DNA of 64,000 nucleotides. Origin: Rhizophagus clarus. Taxonomy: Eukaryota; Glomeromycota; Glomeromycetes; Glomerales; Glomeraceae. Below the pieces are notes generated by a model. That model worked only from the letters and a program-made list of their open reading frames with translations. It was not told the DNA's origin and ran no database searches. Positions 32,258-42,217 of this stretch are shown piece by piece; position 1 is the stretch's first letter; every line of letters begins with the position of its first letter. Location: NCBI GenBank assembly GCA_015698045.1, contig BLAL01000066.1, forward strand, positions 186,001-250,000, written 5' to 3'. A program made the translations under genes and the position numbers.

Positions 32258-33298
32258 TCACCATTCTACTTGATCGGCTAGTATTCTACCGAAATTAATC
32301 CTTAGCGATCGTCTGTTAGGTTGCCGGTGTATCTGAGATATGACCGAATTCTGATTATTATCAACACTATGCCGGGTGTTATATAACCGACCACCACTCC
32401 GGAGCGATGTTCTAGCTAGAATACAGCGTTCACTCAATCTCCTTGATAACCCGTCGATGATAGAATTATCTAAGGATACAACATCTCTTGGTGCATCATG
32501 TGGTATCCCCAGACTCCTTACGAGTTCACGGATCACATCTAGGGAAGGTACCCGAATCGGCACAAAATTCTTAACATGGATATTTGGACTAAGCGAGGAA
32601 ACCAGCTGATCTACGGCTTCTTTGCTAATATTATTACACCCTTCCAAATTGAGGTACTTTAAATTAAGACATGAACCAGCAATTTCTTTGATAGTTATAT
32701 CGGTAATATGACAAAAGCTAAGGTCGAGTTGCTGGAGCCTTGGGCAAGAACGAATAACATTACAAATTGATGTTTCAGAAAACTCTGTACGTCTAGAAAT
32801 ATTTAGACATTCTATTTTATAACATGAATTCGCGATTGCACATAGGCCTTTATCATTTCCAAATCCACTGCATAAAGCGGATATATTAAGATACTTCAAA
32901 TTTGGGTATGATTCTGCTATTAGCTTTAGAACTTTACCAATAGACTCGAGCTTCATACTCCCCCCAAAATCTAAATGTATTATATTTTGGAAAGTATGCA
33001 TAATGCCTTTGATTTTTTTATTTGAAAGTGAATGATAGTCCGATATTTTGAGATGAGTTAGTTTTGAGCTATAAACTGGTCTTCCTCCTCCACGTACTAT
33101 TTTAAAAAATCTTTCCAATCGAGATCTATCGTCTACTTCGTTCCCCTTTAGCTCTATACGTCTCCATAGAATAGGGGCACCGCATCTGTACCACAATCGG
33201 GAAACATATAGAGCGGGGTAGATGGATTTATCTATCAATAAGAAATGTAAAATATGTTCTAGTAGTTCTGGTAAATAAAAGATGCTTGAATACGCCAT
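32258..33298 (-). CDS. F-box/LRR protein
   Basis: Intact 346-aa ORF from ATG 33296-33298. The N-terminal F-box-like segment ([20 protein letters not shown]) with [20 protein letters not shown] is followed by leucine-rich repeats of the cysteine-containing type ([40 protein letters not shown]), about residues 85-235. F-box proteins recruit substrates to SCF ubiquitin ligases via Skp1. The Element 2 copy (55476-56447) is closely similar over the F-box and LRR region but has a different C-terminus. Arg/Ser-rich C-terminus unique to this copy. Cargo gene likely captured from the host and retained in both elements. Confidence 0.75.
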   Translation of the reverse strand: MAYSSIFYLPELLEHILHFLLIDKSIYPALYVSRLWYRCGAPILWRRIELKGNEVDDRSRLERFFKIVRGGGRPVYSSKLTHLKISDYHSLSNKKIKGIMHTFQNIIHLDFGGSMKLESIGKVLKLIAESYPNLKYLNISALCSGFGNDKGLCAIANSCYKIECLNISRRTEFSETSICNVIRSCPRLQQLDLSFCHITDITIKEIAGSCLNLKYLNLEGCNNISKEAVDQLVSSLSPNIHVKNFVPIRVPSLDVIRELVRSLGIPHDAPRDVVSLDNSIIDGLSRRLSERCILARTSLRSGGRLYNTRHSVDNNQNSVISQIHRQPNRRSLRINFGRILADQVEW

Positions 33299-33342
33299 AA
33301 ATAGTCTGTATTATATGTTGTATCTTTAATCAAAAAATAAAA

Positions 33343-33894
33343 TTAGCCAGAATGTCTCTTTAGCGCTTCAAGTTTAACCAGTCTATCTACTAGTTCATCC
33401 AAAGGAAGATATAATTCACATAATCTCGCTTCTAACTGATTTGCAGATGAGAGTCCATGAATAAATTGATATTTACACTCTCTTTCGCCCCATCTAAAGA
33501 GCTTTGTATTCTCCCTGAGCTTCTTATAAAAATCTTCTACTGAATCATTGCCCTGCTCCAACCCCATGGATGTTCCTGTAGGGGGCGTCATTCTAACTAA
33601 GAATTCAACCAATTTATCCAAGGGTTCATTAGTCCCAAATCTGATCGCGCGCTTTTTATTATCGAGTGATAAGCCATTAAAGAAAGCTTTTTTGAGCTCT
33701 CCACTTCGCAAGTCCGAACCTGTTGCTGAAGCATATAGCTTTATCATTTTAATGTATTCTTCCGTGGAGCTATCACCTTGTGTGGGAGCCGGTACTTTAT
33801 CTTTTTTAGGTTCTAAGACCGGAGAGCTCGGAGGGGATGACCGATCTACCCAATTAATAGTATCTCTTATCATTAAAGCCGATATGTAAATCAA
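33343..33894 (-). CDS. Gag capsid-like protein with duplicated domain
   Basis: The frame has no upstream ATG in frame (first Met codon about 33873) and overlaps the protease frame by 41 bp. Two tandem segments resemble the Gag capsid C-terminal domain of the 14176-16656 protein: STEEYIKMIKLYASATGSDL...KKAFFNGLSLDNKKRAI and SVEDFYKKLRENTKLF...YQFIHGLSSANQLEARL. Both share the FI/F-x-GLS core with FIRGLSSENK of the first Gag. It lacks a zinc knuckle. Together with the upstream protease fragment it forms an unusual Pro-then-Gag order, suggesting a rearranged Gag-Pro unit or an exapted capsid domain. Confidence 0.55.
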   Translation of the reverse strand: MIYISALMIRDTINWVDRSSPPSSPVLEPKKDKVPAPTQGDSSTEEYIKMIKLYASATGSDLRSGELKKAFFNGLSLDNKKRAIRFGTNEPLDKLVEFLVRMTPPTGTSMGLEQGNDSVEDFYKKLRENTKLFRWGERECKYQFIHGLSSANQLEARLCELYLPLDELVDRLVKLEALKRHSG

Positions 33895-34174
33895 CCTTCC
33901 CTAATGTAGAATAGGATACATCCGGAGTCTCAATACGATTGCTTTCACTGTGATATGTAATTCCTAATTCACCAATATGTTTTTGGCTAATGTAATTTAC
34001 ATCGGAGCCTGTATCAAGCACTGCCCAGGTGGGACTATTTTCTTTATTTGCGCAATTTACAAGAATCATTTTATTAAAGCATATAATATTCAAATAAAAA
34101 ATTTTAACGCTTGGTAAGATAATCAAGTGATTATACAAAGCGCCTGATTCTTCGATCCCTCTGGCTCGGCCCAC
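33854..34174 (-). pseudogene. Retropepsin fragment
   Basis: Minus-strand frame with TWAVLDTGSDVNYISQKHIG, carrying the DTGS/DSG-type active-site signature of retroviral-like aspartic proteases, then VDLHIGFNDKRYY and a stop. No ATG near its start. It is only about one third of a normal protease domain beyond the active site and lies just after the coiled-coil gene (34176-34598). Probably a broken second protease. Confidence 0.55.
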
Positions 34175-34175
34175 T

Positions 34176-34598
34176 TTAAACTACCAACCGCTTAACCTTC
34201 TTTGGTCATGCCCTCGTTCGTAGCCTATAAGGGACAGCCTTTTTTCCTCTTACCTCAATTATCTCAACCGAGTCAGAATCTTCGGAAGACTCAGAGGGAT
34301 AGGAGGGATCCTTATCTTTCTTGCCAATCAGCGAGGAAACTATTTTATGAATTAAGTCGACCACATATTCCCTATTCACATATTCCTCCGGATCATCAAA
34401 ATCGTCTTTTAAGAAACGGACATCCTTTTCCAGTCCTTTTACCCTATTTTCTAAAGTGTTATATTGGGAATGATAATCTTTCAATTGATTCTTTAATTCC
34501 TTTCCCATACTGAAAACCATATTACGCACTTCTGTATTTTGGATAACTTCCTGCTTGCTAGCTATACTATCGGATGGATGATTTCGATCAGCTACCAT
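34176..34598 (-). pseudogene. Coiled-coil basic-tail protein, interrupted by TGA
   Basis: From ATG 34596-34598: coiled coil KELKNQLKDYHSQYNTLENR, an acidic Ser-rich linker, then TGA at 34206-34208. Nine further in-frame codons follow (PKKVKRLVV, stop 34176-34178). The Element 2 homolog at 54143-54544 ends with RRARPRKVKRLVV after its own TGA, so the basic tail is conserved beyond the stop in both. This supports CGA-to-TGA nonsense changes in an ancestral gene of about 140 codons. Function unknown; the basic end may bind nucleic acid. Confidence 0.6.
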
Positions 34599-34713
34599 TT
34601 TTGTGATATTTTATATATGATATATATTACCTCGAACGAAAAAAATAAAATTAATAAATGATATCAGGTTACCAGAGGTAACGCCCTCCCGATCCTCTAA
34701 CCCTTATATGCGA

Positions 34714-35886
34714 TTAGTTTTCGTCGAAGAGCTCGAATGCTGTTGCCTGATCATAAGGCTGTCCTCTTTTTCGAAAATTGATTATAGTATAGTTTTGCGC
34801 TAGGAAGGCATGGTTATCAGGACTGTGCCTTAATGCTTGACTGGCAATGGTCATAGCTTCTGATAAATTCTTCACACCATTCGATACAACCGCATATACT
34901 GCCCCTAATTTGCGCAAATAGCTAGGGAGTAGTGGTTTATCAGGCTTAGGAATAAATTCATCTTTTTTCAGAAATGAACTTAAGTATGTAGATCCACGCT
35001 TCCCAGGGTCTCTTAACTGTCCAGAAGAAATCGCATTCTGAATCCAAATGAGGAGTTGCTTAGCCCGCTTCTCATTCTTTTCAAGTGATCTAAACACTCG
35101 AGGAATGTCCTGTTGTCCCCAGTTTTTTGAGTATCCAGTTACACCTCCATTAGATATACGCAGATTTTTAATTTCAGCAGGGCGAATACAGAGCATGATC
35201 ATTACATCAGCTAGGGCCTGTTTATCAGGTATATTAGATATATCGTACAAATCTAGCCTTTCCTTAACCGATTCTAACGAGAAATGATCTGGATAATCAA
35301 TTCCTTCGCTTTCACATTGATCCCTACGCTTCTTTTGGATTTTGTTGGATAAACAGGTCATAACTGGATTAAATGTAGCATCAATTATCATCTTTGGAGT
35401 ATTAAGCTTCCTCAATTCACTTCGGAGCCTAGAGAGACTAGATGTGCCGGCAACTGGATTAGAGGCTGTCTCAGCTATGGCATTTGCTATAGCTATTACA
35501 TCTCTTACAGCAAGATTGTCCCGCATAATGCGCTGAGCAGTTTCTCCAATAGTTTCTCCTTCTGGAATAATGTCAGATACTTGGCAGGCACTTTTATTAC
35601 TGCATATATTCACTTTCCCAGCTTCCGATCCACCCTCTTTGGGAATTACTTGATTTTTACTTCGCTCAACTCTTTCATGGGGAATTAATGCATATGCCTG
35701 TTCTTTGCTAAACTTATATCCTTTTTGAAGACAATCACGAGCCTGGCGCCTTTTTTCTTTATCTATCTTTGGCACACCAGTTGTCAAGAGCTCAAGTATT
35801 TCTGGGGCATACTGGCTAAGCTCTTCGAGACTCATCTCATTGGTGAGTTTGTGGTCTGTAACGAACTTGGTTGTAATAGCAGACAT
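34714..35886 (-). CDS. Tyrosine-recombinase-like protein (degenerate active site)
   Basis: Intact 390-aa ORF from ATG 35884-35886. The N-terminal helical half may bind DNA. MLCIRPAEIKNLRIS (Arg235) resembles box I of tyrosine recombinases, and QALRHSPDNHAFLAQNYTII (Tyr366) the C-terminal nucleophile region. The H-x-x-R of box II appears replaced (VYAVV near residues 330-334), whereas the Element 2 homolog (52818-54044) keeps HASR. Such enzymes cut and rejoin DNA, for example to resolve concatemers or telomeres. Carrying it in addition to a DDE integrase is unusual. The missing box II suggests this copy may no longer be catalytic. Confidence 0.6.
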   Translation of the reverse strand: MSAITTKFVTDHKLTNEMSLEELSQYAPEILELLTTGVPKIDKEKRRQARDCLQKGYKFSKEQAYALIPHERVERSKNQVIPKEGGSEAGKVNICSNKSACQVSDIIPEGETIGETAQRIMRDNLAVRDVIAIANAIAETASNPVAGTSSLSRLRSELRKLNTPKMIIDATFNPVMTCLSNKIQKKRRDQCESEGIDYPDHFSLESVKERLDLYDISNIPDKQALADVMIMLCIRPAEIKNLRISNGGVTGYSKNWGQQDIPRVFRSLEKNEKRAKQLLIWIQNAISSGQLRDPGKRGSTYLSSFLKKDEFIPKPDKPLLPSYLRKLGAVYAVVSNGVKNLSEAMTIASQALRHSPDNHAFLAQNYTIINFRKRGQPYDQATAFELFDEN

Positions 35887-36129
35887 TATATAGAGTGGTA
35901 TGTAGAGTATAGAGTGGTAACTAGATTAATCTGTGGTATTCAGATTATATTAAGTGGGAGAAAGTTCAATTCGAAAAAAATAAATAATTCCACCATACCC
36001 AAGGACTGCATATAGATGGGGTAAGCGAAAAAATAATAATAATTTGGGATTTTATATCGCCTAGTTGTAAAGAACGGAAAGGCTTTCCTATTCAAATATC
36101 CCACCTATAAACCCACTACTATTCGCTCT

Positions 36130-39100
36130 TTACCAAAGCATACCATTCTCCTGAAGTATGCTTATATTTTTTTGCCATTCCTCATCAGTATCAAGCCAGG
36201 AGGATGTGATCCCATCATCCTCAAATTCGCGACGGATAATTTCTTCTCCTATTAATCTTTCACGTACCGTCATGTCCATATATTCATTTGGATCTTCTTT
36301 CTCATCTTTCGCATAACCACACATTCGCGAATCAGTTTCCATCCTATCCCGAAATACAATGGAATCGAGCCCGTCTTTTTCAGTAATGGTTACGAAGGCA
36401 TCTAGATCTTCACCGAGCTCGACTGCCCTTTTTCTAAGGCGCTCTTCACGCTGGGCCCTGGATGAGAGAATGGTAGGACTGGGAGGCGCTTTACATGATG
36501 CCTCCACAACATTTTGCTTAGATTCATCGTTTATTGGCTCATCATTCTGGGGAGGTTTGGATTCGGCCTTCGGTTCAGTATTATCAAGTATATCGGAAGA
36601 GGGCTCGGACTTATTAATTACTGCTGGTTTAGACAGTTCGGAAGTCTTAGATGTCTCTGACGTCCCAGATGTGGAGGCAATTGGGGGTTCCGCTTTCTTA
36701 TCTCTTGGAGGCGTGCTCTTTTCTGGCTGTGAGGGGGCTGTTTTTCGAGGAATAATTCCCAGAACATTGAATGTGGGTATGATTATGGCCTCGCTGGCAG
36801 GTAAATCTTCCTGAGGTATATCAGAAAATTCTTCGATATCATCTAGGCCAGATTCACGGAGCTTGGCTATGATCTTGGAGCGGTTGAGAATATACTGATT
36901 CACCCTTACCCCATTAACTCATGAACGCGTCTTATCAATGCCGATATGTGCAAACTTCTTTCCTAAATTACTATCAGAAAATGGTTTTTCGCCATTCTCG
37001 TCACACCATTCAAGATAATTCTGATACAATGATGTACAGCTTGGCTTGGATACCTTATCCTCAGCCCAAGACGCAATATAGTCAATTATAAATCGATTGG
37101 AATTAGGTAGTTGGTCTCGCATTATATCTGATTTCATTTTCGTTGCAGGAATTTCTTGTGGATTCCAATTTGATAAATCACAAGTAAGGAGATATTTTAT
37201 AACCACGCCAGGTGCATCGGGGTGGTCCAGGATTTCTCCTAGTCAGTTAAAATATGCCATATTACCTCTACATCGTGCAGATACATCAAAACAAACTATA
37301 CGAGAATCTCCTATATCTATTTTGAGCGGGGCATCCTGATTGCTTGTAACCATATATCCCGCAAAATCTTTTAATCTCTTAGTTTCGAGACCTTTGCGTT
37401 CTATGGATACTTTTCCTTCTGTTATAAGAGATTTAAGATGTCCATTAAATCTATGCCATTCTCCACTAGACATTCCAGTCTCATTCATAACAATAAGTTT
37501 TCGAGCTTGGATGACGCTATTAAAGCGCTCAAGCATTTTTTCCAAATCTGATCCTGCATAATGAAGATGCTCTCCTAGAACTTTATCACCAATAAAATCA
37601 GTGATAATATTTTTTTCACACTGTTGTAAAGTGGATTTTAGTACTAAGATTGTTCGAGGCTTCTTTTCTGGCTTCTGAACCAAATATGCCCACCAGTTCC
37701 AGATATATTCATTGAGTTTTTCATCTCCACTACAGATTACATTTAATACATGCCAGAGAATCGGATCCATGATTTCTTTATTAACCTTTGTTGCCGGCTT
37801 AGCTAAAAATCCTAGGAAAAGGTTAAAGAAATCTGAATCTGGTTGAGAAACACTTATGGGATATGGGAGGAAGTCATAATCTTCGTAAACGATTAGACCT
37901 TTAATAACTGCCTGGTCTATTAACGTTTTTAACTTTACCGATTCACCCCCATATTCGATTATTTTAATCTCAAATTTGGCAAGCTTTAGCTCAGCTCCCA
38001 TATCGAAGTAAAGCCCATTTTCTGAATCCTTATGTTTTAATATCCAGATCGGTATTTTCTTTTGAATATAGGCAACGGTTGATTGGATTGCTTCATAAAC
38101 TTCAGTGCGGGAGAATTTCTTACCTGTAGTACACATACGTATTAAATCCCACCATACGAAACGGTCTTTGGGGTTTGAAATTCTGGATTGTTCTAGTTTT
38201 ACTGGACTTGGGAGCTTTTTCTCTCTATTCAAGGCAGTTTCGTTGATAGTAAGTTTTTTCGAAGGATTTCTCGTTCCAGGTTTTCGTTCATGATTTGCGC
38301 GATGGCAATAAAATCTAAATGATTTATTTTTTCGTATGATATACGCATTATCACTAGTATGTTCCCGATCACATAATGGACACTGTGATGGGGAGTTGCG
38401 AGTTAATGGAAATAAGTCTGGAATGTTTTCTGAGGGGAATGAGAGAGTATATCCTTCGATACAATTTTCCTCGAGTAATGATTCCACGAAATCAAAATCA
38501 GCCTGAGTGGCTTCGCCGTTAGTAGATACCTCTGGTACTGTATCATTACTTCTTTTGACTTCTGTCTCTGGAACTTTTAAGAGAGGACTGTCAACAACTT
38601 CTGATTCATCGTTGGGTGGACGAATCATAAAATCAAAAATGGATCCGTCTTTTGGGTACATTACTTTTTTTACCCGTTTATGTGAGCCAGTTTCTTTATC
38701 GATTTTAGGCGATCCAAGCATTCTCAGAGAGAAAGATTTGGAAGGACCTACATTTGCTATGTTGTCGATAATACCTTTTTTCTGCAATCCCACTGGAAGT
38801 TTTTCACGAAAAAGTTCAGTGAAAACTGAAACTTTAGCAATATTTGGGAGTCTCATGCCTGTAGTAGAGATGTGGAGAGACATTTTTTTTGCATCACTAC
38901 TGCTGGCAATTGTTAAAGTTTTATCGTTCCATTCTGGAAATATTTCATGACATGTCTCTATAAAAGCACGATATAGGAGATTGCCTATCTCTTTGCGTGT
39001 TAACTTAGGTTCAATAGTATCAAGCACTTCTTGCGATAAATCAAAGTCAATAATAGGACGAAGAGGCTCATCACCATCAATGATTTCGTGTAAGGAATGG

Positions 39101-39264
39101 CCTTCACGTTCCAAGAGTATGGCTTCTATTCCATCTGCATTGTCTGCGCCAAGGAATTGTCTCGGCCTAACAGTATCATCACGAATTTTATAAAAGTATG
39201 CACCTATATCGGAGGCTTTAAACCCATAGGGGGCGGGGGCGTCTTCGAAGACTGATTGGCTCAT
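36130..39264 (-). pseudogene. Primase-helicase (AEP primase, zinc knuckle, D5/SF3-type helicase), two in-frame TGA
   Basis: ATG 39262-39264 lies in the right TIR and shares MSQSVFEDAPA with the polymerase. An archaeo-eukaryotic-primase-like region has PIIDFDLSQ (Asp73/Asp75), IASSSDAKKMSLH (residues 119-131) and SFSLRMLGSPK (177-187). A zinc knuckle follows (CPLCDREH...FYCHRANH, 295-325). The SF3-like helicase domain has TILVLKSTLQQCEKNIIT (degenerate P-loop, about 538-555), VMNETGM (about 592-598) and VTSNQDAP (sensor Asn642). The frame meets TGA at 37243-37245 and 36919-36921 and continues in frame through a charged Ser/Pro-rich tail to 36130, about 1044 codons. It would unwind and prime element DNA. 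Stop positions fit CGA-to-TGA. Confidence 0.78.
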
Positions 39265-39370
39265 TTTTTTCGAAAGATTTATAGTTATACCAAAACTCAA
39301 GGTATAATATTCGCAAGAAAAAAGTTTAAAATGAAATTAATTCCCCGACATTATTAATTGATATATACAA

Positions 39371-39676
39371 ATGGAAGGCGGAAAAAAGGTGACACTCTGG
39401 AATTTTTATTATTGTCCATATATTCTTAGGACTGGCGAAGTGTGTAATCGGAGATGCTATGATCTAAAGGGATATAAAGTGTATCGGAATTCTAGGCAAG
39501 TTCCTTGTAAAGAATGCAGTGAGCCAACAAGATCCGAATATGACTATTGCGATACGCATGCAAAAAAACATAGATCAAGAGAACATTATCATCGGAAAAA
39601 GCAGGCTAAGTTAGCTTCGACGCAGATAGTGGTAGGTAATTTAGAGGTAAGCAAAAATGATACAACTTGTCACTAG
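39371..39676 (+). CDS. Cys/His-rich small protein (right TIR copy)
   Basis: 101-aa ORF from ATG 39371, divergent from the primase-helicase. It differs from the left copy at a few residues (Arg4 to Gly; DPKGCKVH to DLKGYKVY; one Trp to Arg). Some of those changes remove a Cys and a His of the first putative zinc site, mostly through transitions, so this copy may be weakened. Same family as 7356-7661. Confidence 0.55.
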   Translation: MEGGKKVTLWNFYYCPYILRTGEVCNRRCYDLKGYKVYRNSRQVPCKECSEPTRSEYDYCDTHAKKHRSREHYHRKKQAKLASTQIVVGNLEVSKNDTTCH

Positions 39677-41347
39677 TGGATCCTTTGGGATCATGTCACT
39701 AGAAAAAAATCAGACTATGGACGCTTCTATGGACGTCGGAAGTAGGTTTTGGGCAGTTTAGATTCCTGAAAAGCCGTTCAGATGGGTGACCATAGTGACC
39801 ATAGAAAAAATCGGACTATGGACGCTTCTGTGGACGTCAGAAGTAGGGTTTTTGATGCTTTTAGATCTCTGGAAGGCTTTTCAGATGGGTGTCCATAGTG
39901 ACCATAGCGTCCATAAAAAAAATCGGATCTCTTAACTTTTTTTTATTTTTTAGCATAGCATAGGAAAAGTTTCGAAAATTTTCCTACAACTTTTTTTTAT
40001 TTTTTAGCATAGCATAGGAAAAGTTTCGAAAATTTTCCTACAACTTTACTTTTACTATGGACACTATGGACACTATGGACAAAGATAGAAGAAAACAAGC
40101 AATAAGCTTATAACCCCCAAAAAAGATACCATAGTTGTCCATAGAAGCGTCCACAGTGTCCACAGAAAAATTTCCATAGTATCCACAGCAATCGGCATAC
40201 ATATACCGGCGCAATAGTTAGACTACAAGATAATGTACTTCTTAGCAAATAAATGCTTACAACATCCTGCCAATATGCTGGCAGAGGTTGGGTTGCGAAT
40301 TAGTGTCTCAACCGGCAATCAAAAGGGCCGGCCAAAATAATACATAATGCACCTCCAATTCTAGATACAAAAATATGTGGCACAAATGCATATATATTGG
40401 GTTCCAGAAACATTCCCAGAACATTCCCGTCACTATCCCGTAACTATGTGAGGGTGTTCGATGCTGTAACAGGATCACGTGACTATGGCGCAGTAAGGCG
40501 CAGTATAAATTCGCTTAATTTTGGCCAATACTATTCCACAATTTCGGCCAGATCTTTGAACATAATAACTCGGCACCCAAGCTGACCTAAAACTGGCAAA
40601 ATAATAGAACCTTTCTAGCTCCCTGCCAGTTCCATGACAGTTCCACAATAGTTCCATGATACTATCAGGTCACTATCATGGCGCCAAGCAGGATCCTTGA
40701 ATCACATGCCCAAAGATCGGCCGAAATTATGTTATAGTGCTGGTCGAAATTAATTACAGATCTACTGCGCCACCCGACGTAATAATTTTTTACCATATTT
40801 CAGCATTTTGGCGGGCAACCAAATAGGCGCAAAAGGTAAGTACTTTAATATAGAATCCGGCATCCAAACAGGTACAGACTATCCGCACCCTCAACATAGG
40901 AACTAGATTCCAAACTGGCGCAAAAGGCTAATTTCTTCAAGGTAGGATTCGGCTTGCAAATAGTTCAGAAACGGCAAGAAAAGAGCAATAGTTAGATCAT
41001 ATGTGGTGGTAGTCAGATAACTTGTCAGTGGTAGTTAGATTATATGTGGTGGTAATTAGATATTAATAGAAAAGGCTTAAAAAGATAGCTAGAGCATAAA
41101 ATAGATATCCGATGTATAGATTAAATGGTGGTAATTAGATCATATTATTTAGATTATATGGTGGTAATTAGATTATATTATTTAGATTATATGGTGATAA
41201 TTAGATCATATGGTGATATCCAGATTATATGGTGGTAATCAGATCATATGGTGGTACCCAGATTATATGGTGATAATTAGATCATATGGTGATATCCAGA
41301 TTATATGGTGGTAATCAGATCATATGGTGGTACCCAGATTATATGGT

Positions 41348-42057
41348 AAGGATGGTGCCGCAATTGATTTATCAAATCCGCAATATTGCGGATTTTGGAG
41401 TTGAATTGCGGTTAGTGAACCGCAATTCCGCAATTCACCTGATCGGTTTTGGCAGTTTACCAAACCGATTTAATAAAAAAAACGTTTATGCAACGTTTTT
41501 TTAATTAATTTAACGAAAAAATGTTGCGAAATGTTTTTTCAAAGTATTTTAATTAAAAAAAACGTTTCGCAACGTTTTTTTAATTAATTTAACGAAAAAA
41601 CGTTGCGAAACGTTTTTTCAAAGTATTTTAATTAATAAAAAACGTTTCGCAACATTTTTTAATTAATTTAAAGAAAAAACGTTGCGAAACGTTTTTTCAA
41701 AGTATATTTAATTAAAAAAAACGTTTTGCAACGTTTTTTTAATTAATTTAAAGAAAAAACGTTGCGAAACATTTTTTCAAAGTATATTTTAATTAAAAAA
41801 ACGTTTCACAACGTTTTTTTGGATTGCTTTAGCAAAATTGCAATTCCGCAAATGTATCGCAATTCTGCAAATGTGCCGCAATTCCGCAATTATTCCGCAA
41901 TTGAATTGCGGTACTTTGCGGAATTGCGGAATATTTGCGGAATTGCGGACAATTGCGGATTGCGGAATTGCGGATATTTAGGTTTAAAAATCCGCAATGT
42001 TCCGCAATACCGTAAATCGCAATTATTCCGCAATTGCTTATTTGCGGCACCATCCTT
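41348..42057. mobile_element. 710-bp nested non-autonomous DNA transposon
   Basis: Inserted in the terminal repeat array of the right TIR and absent from the left. Ends are a 16-bp perfect inverted repeat (AAGGATGGTGCCGCAA). The target ATTATATGGT is directly repeated on both sides (41338-41347 and 42058-42067). A 10-bp duplication suggests a MULE-type element, though an 8-9 bp reading within the repetitive target cannot be excluded. The interior has four to five copies of an about 80-bp unit with AAACGTTTCGCAACGTTTTT and its complement (41470-41815), flanked by TTGCGGAA-rich segments. No credible coding sequence. Confidence 0.8.
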
Positions 42058-42162
42058 ATTATATGGTGATAATTAGATCATATGGTGATATCCAGATTAT
42101 ATGGTGGTAATCAGATCATATGGCGGTACCCAGATTATATGGTGATACTATAATCTAATCTA

Positions 42163-42212
42163 AGTGGGATACCACCATATGATATAATTATATCATATGG
42201 TAGTATTCCACT
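42163..42212. repeat. 50-bp terminal palindrome, right tip
   Basis: Same palindrome as 5490-5539; its outer arm differs at two positions (GGTAGTATTCC versus GGTGGTATCCC), both G/C to A/T. The CCTAT duplication follows at 42213-42217. Confidence 0.85.
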
Positions 42213-42217
42213 CCTAT

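Larger units (their letters stand above)
5490..42212. mobile_element. Element 1: Polinton/Maverick-like giant transposon with palindromic tips
   Basis: The element is bounded by long inverted repeats (5490-7801 and 39231-42212), each tipped by a 50-bp palindrome. CCTAT (or TCCTAT, depending on where the last T is assigned) flanks both ends (5485-5489 and 42213-42217), fitting the roughly 6-bp duplication known for Polintons. It carries family-B DNA polymerase, DDE integrase and A32-like ATPase, three Polinton hallmark functions. It also has a primase-helicase resembling nucleocytoplasmic large DNA virus replication proteins and Gag/retropepsin genes. I could not find double-jelly-roll or penton capsid proteins or an adenovirus-type cysteine protease. 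The interior is clearly less AT-rich than the flanks. Several genes carry nonsense mutations, so this copy is probably not autonomous. Confidence 0.85.
39231..42212. repeat. Element 1 right terminal inverted repeat
   Basis: Inverted copy of 5490-7801, about 2.26 kb after removing the nested 710-bp insertion and its duplicated target. Compared with the left arm it has two instead of three 103-bp repeats. It has two instead of one copies of a roughly 54-bp TTTATTTTTTAGCATAGCAT segment (39930-40045). Differences are largely transitions. Confidence 0.9.

Noticed and set aside
36359-36814. 151-codon plus-strand frame
   Set aside because: Antisense to the C-terminal tail of the primase-helicase; no own motifs.
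38507-38950. 147-codon plus-strand frame
   Set aside because: Antisense shadow of the primase region.
41762-42076. Open frame across the nested 710-bp element
   Set aside because: Made of repeated RNCGIA/NSAI units from the TTGCGGAAT repeats; non-coding MITE-like DNA.
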